Source: JAIXWP01 sp044371755 (GTDB taxonomy: Bacteria; Bacteroidota; Bacteroidia; Flavobacteriales_D; Sanyastnellaceae). Taken from it: DNA of 42,626 nt. The notes beneath the pieces were generated by a model. That model saw only the letters and a program-made list of their open reading frames with translations. It searched no databases and was not told the origin of the DNA. The stretch is from positions 1-42,626 of the forward strand of contig JBILSZ010000014.1 of assembly GCA_044371755.1 (NCBI GenBank), written 5' to 3'. This document shows positions 16,155 through 23,969 of this stretch, piece by piece. The translations under genes and the position numbers were made by a program. Every line of letters starts with the position of its first letter. Position 1 is the stretch's first letter.

Positions 16155-17021
16155 TTACTTCTGACTATATTTAAACAAAAAGTCTTTCTCCTCTTTTGAA
16201 AGGCTATCATATCCAGATTTGCTAATCTTATCTAGTATCTGATCTACACGCTGCTGGCGCTTCTTCTTTTCCGCATTGAACTGCTCGTCTGATTTTGGCC
16301 TACGATGATGCTCGTTGTAGCTCTTTTTATTTCCAGAGAACAGCGAGCCTATTCGATTAAAAAAATTTTCTAACCAAGAACCCATAACTACTCCACGTTT
16401 ATATTGATATGCATAGATTACACCAAATAGAGCCCCGCCAACATGCGCCACATGTCCACCACTATCAAACCCCTTTCGCAAACTGATGAGGTCTACCAAA
16501 ATAATAATTCCACACAACCAAATCAACTTCATGTCAAAAACACCAAATAATTTTATCTGATAATTTGGTTGTAAAATACCAATGGTAAATATAATGGACA
16601 TTATGCTGGCACTTGCACCTAAAATATAAGTCGCATCAGTCAATTTCGGAAAAAGCACCGCCATTGTCAGATATACAAAGTAGCCAAAAATTCCTCCAAG
16701 CATATAATTAACTACCAATTTGCTATCTCCCAAAAAATGGCGAAAGAGCTTGCCTGCTGTGTAAAGACAAAATACATTAAAAATAAAATGTCCCACGTCT
16801 ACATGCACAAACATGTGAGTGAGCCAACTCCACGGACGTGATAGAAAACCATCCAAGCCCGCACCAGCAGCTAAATACAAATCTGATGGTACAACAGATG
16901 ACTCGCTCAGCCTTTGAAATATTAGAACTACTTGTACTAATGTGAAAAGTACGATATTGATCGCTAGCAGTCTGTTAAGGCCGTCACGCTTGGTGATCCA
17001 ACGCACAAATTCATTCCACAT
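16155..17021 (-). CDS. Rhomboid-family intramembrane serine protease (GASA type)
   Basis: A 288-residue polytopic protein. It has the rhomboid core WLTHMFVHVDVGHFIFNVF (HxxxN region in loop/TM2), the serine motif ILGASASIMS and the catalytic His in GGHVAHVGGALFG. The serine motif reads GASA instead of the usual GxSG, but the nucleophile Ser is retained. A C-terminal extension of about 75 charged residues (KKKRQQRVDQILDKIS, SKEEKDFLFKYSQ) resembles the cytoplasmic tail of some Bacteroidota rhomboids. ATG 17021 is preferred to a TTG at 17027. It follows another rhomboid gene by 2 nt, so the two are co-expressed; partner substrates are unknown. Confidence 0.88.
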   Translation of the reverse strand: MWNEFVRWITKRDGLNRLLAINIVLFTLVQVVLIFQRLSESSVVPSDLYLAAGAGLDGFLSRPWSWLTHMFVHVDVGHFIFNVFCLYTAGKLFRHFLGDSKLVVNYMLGGIFGYFVYLTMAVLFPKLTDATYILGASASIMSIIFTIGILQPNYQIKLFGVFDMKLIWLCGIIILVDLISLRKGFDSGGHVAHVGGALFGVIYAYQYKRGVVMGSWLENFFNRIGSLFSGNKKSYNEHHRRPKSDEQFNAEKKKRQQRVDQILDKISKSGYDSLSKEEKDFLFKYSQK

Positions 17022-17023
17022 AA

Positions 17024-17770
17024 TCAATATCTAAATCGGTTGCCAAAGTAGCTCCCATCGCGCTTTTGCCAAATTTTCAATAGAATGTATCCGAAGATCA
17101 TACCCCCGATATGCGCGTAGTGCGCAACATTGTCGCTTGGATTATTTTGCAATGCCAAAAACAATTCAATCGCACCATAAATAAGAACGAGCCACTTGGC
17201 CTTTAAGGCTATTGGAGGAAATAGCAACATGAGTTCTGTATTTGGGAACAACATTCCAAAAGCCAACAACACCCCAAATACACAACCTGAAGCGCCTACA
17301 ACTGGAACATTCAATGCAAAGTTTAGTTGTGCCGCAGTTGGATCTACAAAATTCTTACCTTCCCTCAAAGCCTCTGCACCTTCTTGGTAGACCATACGAA
17401 CTGTTTCAGCTGACAAGCCTTCTGTCAGTCGCTGAATCTCCATAAAATTAATAAACTCATGAAGGAAGAATGCACCCAAACCACATATGAAATAATAGAT
17501 TAGAAAGCGCTTTGCTCCCCATTGCTTTTCGATGGCCGATCCGAAAATAAACAGTGCATACATATTAAAAAATATGTGCATGATATTGCCTGAGCGAAGC
17601 GGCGCGTGAGTAAACATGTGTGTGATCAATTGCCAAGGCCTGAAGTTTTCACTTTGCCAATAATAGCCAGCACTTAACTCGTGCAGACCAGGTACGACAG
17701 CACATGCCAGATACATCAATACATTGATGATGATGATATTCTTTACCGCTGGTGTAAGTTGATTGAACAT
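17024..17770 (-). CDS. Rhomboid-family intramembrane serine protease (GASG type)
   Basis: A 248-residue polytopic protein with the canonical rhomboid features: LITHMFTHAP and MHIFFNMYALFIFG in the N-terminal half, VVGASGCVFGVLLAFG with catalytic Ser in GASG, and AHYAHIGGMIFGYIL with catalytic His. It cleaves membrane-spanning substrates within the bilayer. The gene lies 2 nt downstream of mutL and 2 nt upstream of a second rhomboid, so mutL and the rhomboids probably share a transcript. Tandem rhomboids are not identical copies: the loops and tails differ strongly. Confidence 0.92.
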   Translation of the reverse strand: MFNQLTPAVKNIIIINVLMYLACAVVPGLHELSAGYYWQSENFRPWQLITHMFTHAPLRSGNIMHIFFNMYALFIFGSAIEKQWGAKRFLIYYFICGLGAFFLHEFINFMEIQRLTEGLSAETVRMVYQEGAEALREGKNFVDPTAAQLNFALNVPVVGASGCVFGVLLAFGMLFPNTELMLLFPPIALKAKWLVLIYGAIELFLALQNNPSDNVAHYAHIGGMIFGYILLKIWQKRDGSYFGNRFRY

Positions 17771-17772
17771 CT

Positions 17773-19602
17773 TTATCTAAATTGCTGACCAAGTTGGTCA
17801 ATGGTAAATTTAATAAATGTAGGTCTATTTCTCTTTTCAAAATTGGGTTGATGACAAGACAGCAATCGCTCAATAATCTCTTTCATCTCCGGCAATGTCA
17901 ACATCTGTCCGTATCGAATGGATGTGCTCATGGCCATCGCCCAAGCTATTTTCTCAAATGAATTCAAGTCAGCATTCGGCTGTTCATGCTTGATCTGTTC
18001 TAAAAATCCATCCATCAAACTTTGAAGATTAGAAGCGCCTGTATCGGAAGGAACTCCTGTCACTTGAAAGTCGGTACCACCAAAATGCTCAAGCTCAAAG
18101 CCCATACTGCGAATATCGTCTAACATCGTTTGGATGATCGCAGCATCACCTTGAGAAAAGGTCACAATCTCCGGAAAGAGCAACTGTTGTACACTACCCG
18201 AACGTCGTTCTATAAGCTGCGAATAACGCTCGAATAAAATACGACGATGCGCTCGCTGTTGATCAATGAAAATCATACCATCGGTAGTGGCGCTCACGAT
18301 GAACTTGCGATGCAATTGAAAAGGCCTATGCTCTTCATCTGGCTCAAACAACCGTGCAGCAGTCAAAACAGGCTCTGAATGTAATTCTGGCGAAACCATT
18401 TTTGAAATCTCCAACAATTCTTCCCAACCTTTTCTACTTCCTCCATTGCTTCTGTCAAACCAGCCTTGTGCAAGACTTTCGCGCTTCTCCGTAGTAGGAA
18501 ATGGATTATAATCTGGATTGATTTTTATCTCCGGCATTTTCACCTCAGTATCCATGCGCATTGGCTCTACCGCAATCGCGGTCTCTTGATTAAAATCCAA
18601 TGTCGGTGTAATGTTATGCCTACCTAAAGCACGCTTCACAGCAGCATGTAAAATCGCATAAATCGCTCGCTCATCCTGAAACTTAATCTCTGTTTTGGTT
18701 GGGTGAATATTGATATCAATTTGTGATGGATCAATTTCTAAATACAAAAGATAAAGTGGAAAATGTCCCTCTCCGAGCAACTGATCGAATGCACCGGCAA
18801 CAGCATGATTCAGATAACTATTCTTGATGAATCGCTGGTTTACGAAAAAGTATTGCTCTCCCCTCGTTTTCTTCGACACATCTGGCTTCCCCACAAACCC
18901 CTGAATACTCACAATGTCTGTTTGCTCATCCACAGGCACCAACTTCTCATTGTACTTATTTCCCAATACATTTACCACTCGCTGACGAATATTGGTTTTG
19001 GGATATGAAAAAACCTCACTCCCATTGTGCGTCAATTTGAATTCTACCTCGGGATGCGTCAACGCTACACGTTGTATTTCTTCAATAATATGCTTTAATT
19101 CTATTGCATCGCTTTTTAAAAAATAACGACGGGCAGGCACATTGTAAAATAGATTTTTTATCATGAAATTAGTGCCTTCAGGACACTGATCAGGACCTGC
19201 ACTTTTCACCTTCGTCCCCTCGATTTCGATTTTCGTTCCTAAAACATCTCCTCGCAATCTTGTGCGTAATTCTACTTGCGCAATGGCGGCAATACTTGCC
19301 AAAGCCTCCCCACGAAAACCTTTAGTTACAATATTGAACAAATCTTCTGACTTGCGCACCTTGGAAGTGGCGTGACGTTCAAAACACATCCGTGCATCTT
19401 GCGCCGACATGCCTTTTCCGTTATCAATCACTTGAATCAAAGTTTTTCCAGCATCTTTCACTATAACGTGAACCGAAGTGGATTCTGCATCAATACTATT
19501 TTCAATTAATTCTTTTACAGCTGATGCAGGCCGCTGAACGACTTCGCCAGCTGCTATTTGATTGGAAACTGATTCCGGTAAAAGTTGAATGATATCAGAC
19601 AT
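17773..19602 (-). CDS. mutL: DNA mismatch repair protein MutL
   Basis: MutL couples mismatch recognition by MutS to strand removal. The 609-residue protein has the GHKL ATPase motifs: NQIAAGEVVQRPASAVKELIENSIDA, VIDNGKGM, HATSKVRKSEDL and TKGFRGEALASIAA. The C-terminal dimerisation domain is present, but the endonuclease motif is degenerate: the usual DQHA-x2-E-x4-E appears as DQQRAHRRILFE, the ACR/ACK motif is replaced (STSIRYGQ), and the zinc-binding CPHGRP is FEKRNRP. The protein may therefore lack intrinsic nicking activity. A TACCTTTG -7 box precedes the ATG. Confidence 0.95.
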   Translation of the reverse strand: MSDIIQLLPESVSNQIAAGEVVQRPASAVKELIENSIDAESTSVHVIVKDAGKTLIQVIDNGKGMSAQDARMCFERHATSKVRKSEDLFNIVTKGFRGEALASIAAIAQVELRTRLRGDVLGTKIEIEGTKVKSAGPDQCPEGTNFMIKNLFYNVPARRYFLKSDAIELKHIIEEIQRVALTHPEVEFKLTHNGSEVFSYPKTNIRQRVVNVLGNKYNEKLVPVDEQTDIVSIQGFVGKPDVSKKTRGEQYFFVNQRFIKNSYLNHAVAGAFDQLLGEGHFPLYLLYLEIDPSQIDINIHPTKTEIKFQDERAIYAILHAAVKRALGRHNITPTLDFNQETAIAVEPMRMDTEVKMPEIKINPDYNPFPTTEKRESLAQGWFDRSNGGSRKGWEELLEISKMVSPELHSEPVLTAARLFEPDEEHRPFQLHRKFIVSATTDGMIFIDQQRAHRRILFERYSQLIERRSGSVQQLLFPEIVTFSQGDAAIIQTMLDDIRSMGFELEHFGGTDFQVTGVPSDTGASNLQSLMDGFLEQIKHEQPNADLNSFEKIAWAMAMSTSIRYGQMLTLPEMKEIIERLLSCHQPNFEKRNRPTFIKFTIDQLGQQFR

Positions 19603-19612
19603 AATTTAAGTT

Positions 19613-19620
19613 CAAAGGTA
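19613..19620 (-). promoter_or_regulatory. -7 box (TACCTTTG) before mutL
   Basis: On the minus strand TACCTTTG is an exact TAnnTTTG match, 10 nt before the mutL ATG and within the 34-nt ispH-mutL gap. No clear -33 TTG at proper spacing. Confidence 0.45.
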
Positions 19621-19636
19621 AGCATCTTCAAACTTA

Positions 19637-20854
19637 CTATTCCATTCCTACCAAGTCCTCCAATACATTTTCTATTTTATTCGCATTCGGAAAAAAGCTT
19701 TGAACCTTTCTTAACACCGCTTCGACTACAGGGTCGGGGCAAGACGCACCGCTGGTTATAACAATTTTAACCTTGTCCTTTTTAGGTAGCCATTGGTGCG
19801 CTTCTATGCGCTTTTGCTGCGCATAAACAAAATGAAATATATGATTTTCAGATATAATTTCATCCGCGTCCTTGATGAAATAGACGGGCATTTTTTCACT
19901 TAATATCGTCACCAACTGAGAGGTGTTGCTGCTGTTGTAACCACCTATCACCAATGCGAGATCCGCTCCCGATTGCAAGGCGCCCATTGTAGCGTCTTGA
20001 TTGTCGTTGGTAGCATAACACAAGGTATCTCTCGTATCCGCAAACGCATCTTCACCGTACAGTGAAACCACCAATTTTTTAAAATAATCGGCAATCTCTT
20101 GTGTTTCTGTAGCGAGCATCGTTGTCTGATTTACTACTCCTACTTTTTTCAAATCACGACCGGGATCAAAACCAGCAGAGTACTTCCCGGCAAACTCCTT
20201 TTCAAACTCTTCTTTACTCTTATTTCCCTTGACGTATTCGGCCAAACGCTCAGCTTCTTGAATATCACGCACGATCACACTCGCTGCATGAGCGGCAGAA
20301 TGACTAAACGTAGCCCTCGTTTCTTCATGTTTGTGCTTGCCATGAATGATATTGGTATATCCCTTCCCTCCTATCTCTGATGATCGCTTCCACACTTTCT
20401 CTACAAAAGGACAGGTCGTATTGTACTTCTTCGTTTCTACTCCTTTTTCCTTCAAAATCTGCTCGATTTCGAGCGTGGTTCCAAAAGCTGGTATGATCAC
20501 GACATCCTCTGGAGTGACCTCTTCCCAAGGAATGAATTGATGACCCTCAGTGTCCATGATAAACTGAATCCCTCTTGATTCTAAGTCATCATTTACAGCG
20601 GGATTGTGAATCATTTGGCTCAATAGAAAAATCCTCCTTCCGGGGTTTTCCTCAATTGCTTTATAGGAAATCTCAATTGCATTTTCTACTCCATAACAAA
20701 ATCCAAAATGTCTCGGTAATACAATTTCCAAAGGGCCTAAGTCTAAATATGTCGGAGTGAAATCCTGTTTTCTTGGATCTTTAGATTTCCTCCATTCCTT
20801 CACGCTTCCAATGATACTTGAGCGATATTTTTCAGGAATGACGAATTTTTTCAT
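19637..20854 (-). CDS. ispH: 4-hydroxy-3-methylbut-2-enyl diphosphate reductase
   Basis: IspH is the last enzyme of the MEP pathway, reducing HMBPP to IPP and DMAPP with an iron-sulfur cluster. The three cluster cysteines are visible: FGFCYGV (C53), NTTCPFVEKVW (C148) and DTLCYATNDNQ (C279). The active-site motifs IIHGKHKHEET and VGGYNSSNT-type IGGYNSSNTSQL are present, and ITSGASCPDP lies near the C-terminus. At 405 residues it is of the long type, with an N-terminal extension and an insertion relative to the ~315-residue E. coli enzyme. Its location upstream of crtD and cruF in the same direction links precursor supply and carotenoid genes. Confidence 0.95.
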   Translation of the reverse strand: MKKFVIPEKYRSSIIGSVKEWRKSKDPRKQDFTPTYLDLGPLEIVLPRHFGFCYGVENAIEISYKAIEENPGRRIFLLSQMIHNPAVNDDLESRGIQFIMDTEGHQFIPWEEVTPEDVVIIPAFGTTLEIEQILKEKGVETKKYNTTCPFVEKVWKRSSEIGGKGYTNIIHGKHKHEETRATFSHSAAHAASVIVRDIQEAERLAEYVKGNKSKEEFEKEFAGKYSAGFDPGRDLKKVGVVNQTTMLATETQEIADYFKKLVVSLYGEDAFADTRDTLCYATNDNQDATMGALQSGADLALVIGGYNSSNTSQLVTILSEKMPVYFIKDADEIISENHIFHFVYAQQKRIEAHQWLPKKDKVKIVITSGASCPDPVVEAVLRKVQSFFPNANKIENVLEDLVGME

Positions 20855-20890
20855 AGCTGTAAAAGCATTGTTTTGATGATTTTGTTCTGC

Positions 20891-21415
20891 CTATTTAGTG
20901 GAGCCCGTTGTTCGTTCTTTCACATAATCTTCGAGCTTGTCTCTCCGGTAAGCTTTTAAAGCCGTTTTCAACTTCTTATCTGCACTGTATTTTTCACTCG
21001 ATTCCACCAATTCACAAACTATTTTCAAAGTTTCAACTGCCAGTTTTTCTTTATCGAGTTCCCGCTTTTTGGTCATCGTAGTAAGCGCCATGGCATGGAT
21101 CACAGAAAATAGCATTTCATCATTTTCTTCTGTAAAATCAAAAATGGTTTCATCTATATCAATAATCACACTAGGTGAACCTGCAAGCCAGCGCAATACA
21201 AAGGCATTTGCCTCACTTCGATATATCACATCCTGCCCCATCGGCGCCGTGCAGAGCCAGCGTAAGCATTTGATGATAAGCTCTCTATCTCGCTCATATT
21301 CCGAAACTGTTCGCCATTGAACAGTATCCGATATTTCTGGCTTACGCCCTTCTTGGGCCCTCGACGAAGTCGCGGCCAACATCAGCATTAAAACCAGAAT
21401 GAACTTATTAAACAT
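20891..21415 (-). CDS. Secreted protein of unknown function
   Basis: A 174-residue protein with a signal peptide (KFILVLMLMLAATSSRAQ). The mature region is mostly helical and charged, with LRWLCTAPMGQDVIYRSEAN, a segment around VIIDIDETIFDF and a Lys-rich C-terminus. I recognise no family. The IDIDETIFDF stretch superficially recalls a DxD phosphatase motif, but the surrounding HAD elements are missing. The gene overlaps the 3' end of the saccharopine-dehydrogenase-like gene by 8 nt and lies 36 nt before ispH, so it is co-transcribed with both. Confidence 0.7.
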   Translation of the reverse strand: MFNKFILVLMLMLAATSSRAQEGRKPEISDTVQWRTVSEYERDRELIIKCLRWLCTAPMGQDVIYRSEANAFVLRWLAGSPSVIIDIDETIFDFTEENDEMLFSVIHAMALTTMTKKRELDKEKLAVETLKIVCELVESSEKYSADKKLKTALKAYRRDKLEDYVKERTTGSTK

Positions 21416-22742
21416 GAATTTCTTTTTGGACCTCTTTAAAATGAATTCCCAATGTTTCCAATTCTTGAAGCACCGGAACGTAAAAGTCGGGAGTTATTGG
21501 CAAATGAACACCTTTTTTATCCCACTTGCTTTTCAAAATTAATTTCACAGCTATACCGATAGGTAATCCGACTGTTTTCGACATAGCAGTGTACACAGGA
21601 TCATCGCCAATACATACCATCGAGCTCTCTTTTTCGTAACGTTTACCTTCTATTTTATAGATGAAGCGATGCCACATTACAATCATGTCTTTATCAGTTG
21701 GTGCCAACTTCCATTTGCGTTCAATCAAATGTTGCAAAGCAACGGCTGGAGAACCCTTTTCAATTCCCACGGGGTCGTCAGAAAATATTCCCAACCACTT
21801 CAACTTTTCAAGCACTTCGTTGCTCGCACAATACTTGCGCAGCACAGCGGCTTCCATGTCTTTATTTTCTATTTCGGTTAAAAAAGAAGACGTCAAAGCT
21901 CTCCATGTCATGCCACTCAACCCTTCAATTTCAAAACTATCATCGGTGAGCCCCATTTGGATAAGCACGTTCCAAGCTTCTGAATAGCCTTTGCGACGCA
22001 AAGTGCCTCGATAAAGCGTTGGCAGGTCATTTAATCCATAAATTTCCCGATACTTCACAGAATCGCGGTTGGCATATCCCTCAAAATCTCCGTACCCCTC
22101 TAAGTGTACAGGGGTTAACTCCGAAAAAAGGCGGTGATAAGGGATCAATTTCAATTTGTTGCCTTCTAAGTAGCGGGCAGTGCCGCCATAGCCAGCAAGC
22201 ACCACGTTTCTCGGATTCCATGTAATCTTGTAGTTCCAAGGATTATCGTCAGACTCAGGAGCAATGAGCCCACCTGTGAAAGACTCAAAGCTTTGTAATT
22301 CAGCTCCTTCATTCTGTAATTGATGGATAATCTCCATAGCAGACATATGATCAATGCCTGGATCAACGCCCATTTCGTTCAAAATCAAAACACCAGCTTT
22401 TTTGGCACCTTCATCCAATCCAGCCATTTCTTCCGAAATATAACTCGGAGTGACCAAGTCCTTGCCCGCCTCAATACACCATCGAGCTATTTGAGGATGC
22501 ATCATGGCAGGAAGCATAGAGACTACGACATCACTTTGACCAATTTCGCTGAATATCTGATTGTTATCTCCCTGAAAAATCTTAAAGCTCGATCCGTTTT
22601 CACCAAAAACTTTCGATGCAGCCATCTGCTCATCCAAATCACCAACCCTAACATGCCAGCCCTCGTTTGGCGCAGCTTCTAGAAGATATTTTATCAAATT
22701 TGAACTACTGCGGCCCGCGCCCAATATTAATATTCGCTTCAT
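21408..22742 (-). CDS. Saccharopine dehydrogenase-like NAD(P)-dependent oxidoreductase
   Basis: A 444-residue enzyme. The N-terminal Rossmann motif ILILGAGRSSSNLIKYLL is followed by VVSMLPAMMHPQIARWC, GKDLVTPSYISEEM and LNEMGVDPGIDHMSAMEII, all characteristic of saccharopine reductase / LYS9-type enzymes. The C-terminal catalytic domain has ESFTGGLIAPESDDNPWNYKITWNPRNVVLAG. It likely works in lysine breakdown or a related reductive amination, interconverting saccharopine with glutamate and aminoadipate semialdehyde, though no partner gene is nearby to confirm direction. It is the first gene of the nine-gene minus-strand run. Confidence 0.88.
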   Translation of the reverse strand: MKRILILGAGRSSSNLIKYLLEAAPNEGWHVRVGDLDEQMAASKVFGENGSSFKIFQGDNNQIFSEIGQSDVVVSMLPAMMHPQIARWCIEAGKDLVTPSYISEEMAGLDEGAKKAGVLILNEMGVDPGIDHMSAMEIIHQLQNEGAELQSFESFTGGLIAPESDDNPWNYKITWNPRNVVLAGYGGTARYLEGNKLKLIPYHRLFSELTPVHLEGYGDFEGYANRDSVKYREIYGLNDLPTLYRGTLRRKGYSEAWNVLIQMGLTDDSFEIEGLSGMTWRALTSSFLTEIENKDMEAAVLRKYCASNEVLEKLKWLGIFSDDPVGIEKGSPAVALQHLIERKWKLAPTDKDMIVMWHRFIYKIEGKRYEKESSMVCIGDDPVYTAMSKTVGLPIGIAVKLILKSKWDKKGVHLPITPDFYVPVLQELETLGIHFKEVQKEIHV

Positions 22743-22813
22743 TGTGTATATTCTTCAAACTTTTCTAATAAACTGGCCAAAAATAAGGTAACCTTTGCCC
22801 GTTTAAATTTTTT

Positions 22814-22828
22814 TGGCACAACCTTCGC
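22814..22828 (+). promoter_or_regulatory. Sigma-54-like promoter before the DUF4476/CsgG operon
   Basis: TGGCAC (22814-22819) and TTCGC (22824-22828) give GG-N10-GC, the invariant geometry of -24/-12 sigma-54 promoters, with one mismatch in the -12 TTGC. Transcription would start about 33 nt before the ATG at 22873. No activator-binding site could be identified. Confidence 0.5.
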
Positions 22829-22872
22829 CTATTGAGGCGTAAAGATTAATTTTAACCGCTAAAATCATAACC

Positions 22873-23889
22873 ATGAAACAGATTTTTACTTTCGTTCTTA
22901 TCACTGTATCTGCCCTTTCATCATTCGCACAGAATGCCAACGCTGTTGTATTCTCTGAGAATGGAGATAAATTCACCTTAGTCATAAATGGTGAAAAACA
23001 AAACGCAGCTCCACAAACCAATGTAAAGCTCAGCAATCTCACCAATGACTTTTATATGGCACGCATCGATTTTGAAGATGCCACTCTGCCCGATTTTACG
23101 GAGAAAAATTTTGCTGTTCACAAAGGCTATGAGGTCACCTATGTCATTAAAACCAATAAAAAAGGTGAATACGTATTGCGCTTTCAAGGTGAGTCGGAGA
23201 TCTCAACGGGCGCTGCGGTGAAATCTGACGAAATTAAAATCGTAGACTACGCTCACACAGAGGAAGAGGAAGAAGAAGTAATAGCTCCTTCAAAAACATC
23301 AACCACAACATCCACCACTAAACCCGCAGTATCTGGCTCTACGACTACAACCACGACTACCACTACAGTCAAGCCAACCAACGGTGAAAAAGTAAATGTA
23401 AACATGAATGTTGGCGGTGTAAACATGGGCATCAACATGAACATTGAAGGAATGGATAGTGAAATGGAAGTGGAAGAAACTACGACCACAACAGTAAAAA
23501 CAACTTCGAGTAATACCACTACAACTACAAGCGCACCTGCTCCGAAGACAACAACTCGTCAAGAAGTAGTGGTAGCAGAAAGAACACCGGTAGGCTGCTC
23601 AAGACCTATGGATGCGGGCTCATTTGGCACCGCCAAAGGAAGCATTTCTTCAAAAGGTTTTGATGAAACAAAACTTTCTACCGCAAAGCAAGCTGTAAAA
23701 GCTAATTGTATGAGCGTAGCCCAAATCAAAGAAGTCATGAGCCTCTTCGGATTTGAAGAAACCAAACTCGACTTTGCGAAATATGCTTATGAATTCTGTA
23801 CTGATAAGAACAACTACTACATGGTAGGTGATGCTTTCAGTTTCTCAAGCAGCACTGATGAACTCAATGAGTTCATCGAATCAAAATAA
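22873..23889 (+). CDS. Secreted DUF4476-domain protein with Thr-rich linkers
   Basis: A 338-residue exported protein. The signal peptide (FTFVLITVSALSSFAQ) is followed by a ~100-residue beta-rich domain, an acidic patch (HTEEEEEEV) and two Thr-rich linkers (about residues 137-170 and 197-225) that flank a Met/Asn-rich segment (VNMNVGGVNMGINMNIEG). The C-terminal ~95 residues match DUF4476, a helical domain of unknown function common in Bacteroidota: CSRPMDAGSFGTAKGSI, then KANCMSVAQIKEVMSLFGFE and FAKYAYEFCTDKNNYY. It is first in an operon with CsgG- and LPP20-like lipoproteins, so it probably works at the outer membrane. The low-complexity linkers are encoded by ACC/ACA runs prone to slippage. 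Confidence 0.82.
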   Translation: MKQIFTFVLITVSALSSFAQNANAVVFSENGDKFTLVINGEKQNAAPQTNVKLSNLTNDFYMARIDFEDATLPDFTEKNFAVHKGYEVTYVIKTNKKGEYVLRFQGESEISTGAAVKSDEIKIVDYAHTEEEEEEVIAPSKTSTTTSTTKPAVSGSTTTTTTTTTVKPTNGEKVNVNMNVGGVNMGINMNIEGMDSEMEVEETTTTTVKTTSSNTTTTTSAPAPKTTTRQEVVVAERTPVGCSRPMDAGSFGTAKGSISSKGFDETKLSTAKQAVKANCMSVAQIKEVMSLFGFEETKLDFAKYAYEFCTDKNNYYMVGDAFSFSSSTDELNEFIESK

Positions 23890-23904
23890 TAGGTGAAAAG
23901 CAGA

Positions 23905-23931
23905 TCGGCATTTGCAGACTGCTAACGCCGA
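23905..23931 (+). other. Small imperfect hairpin between DUF4476 and CsgG-like genes
   Basis: TCGGC (23905-23909) pairs with GCCGA (23927-23931) and GCAG (23914-23917) with CTGC (23919-23922). There is no T-run, so it is not a terminator. It may stabilise or process the operon mRNA. Confidence 0.3.
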
Positions 23932-23969
23932 CAACACCCAGACAGTTCTTCAATTATTGTCCTTGCATT

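Noticed and set aside
20891..21415. IDIDETIFDF as a HAD phosphatase motif in the secreted unknown
   Set aside because: The other HAD motifs (Thr/Ser, Lys, acidic pair) are missing and the Asp-rich stretch alone is weak evidence.
23281..23550. Thr-rich ACC/ACA runs as a CRISPR or microsatellite
   Set aside because: They are in-frame codons of a protein linker, irregular in spacing, with no repeat-spacer structure.
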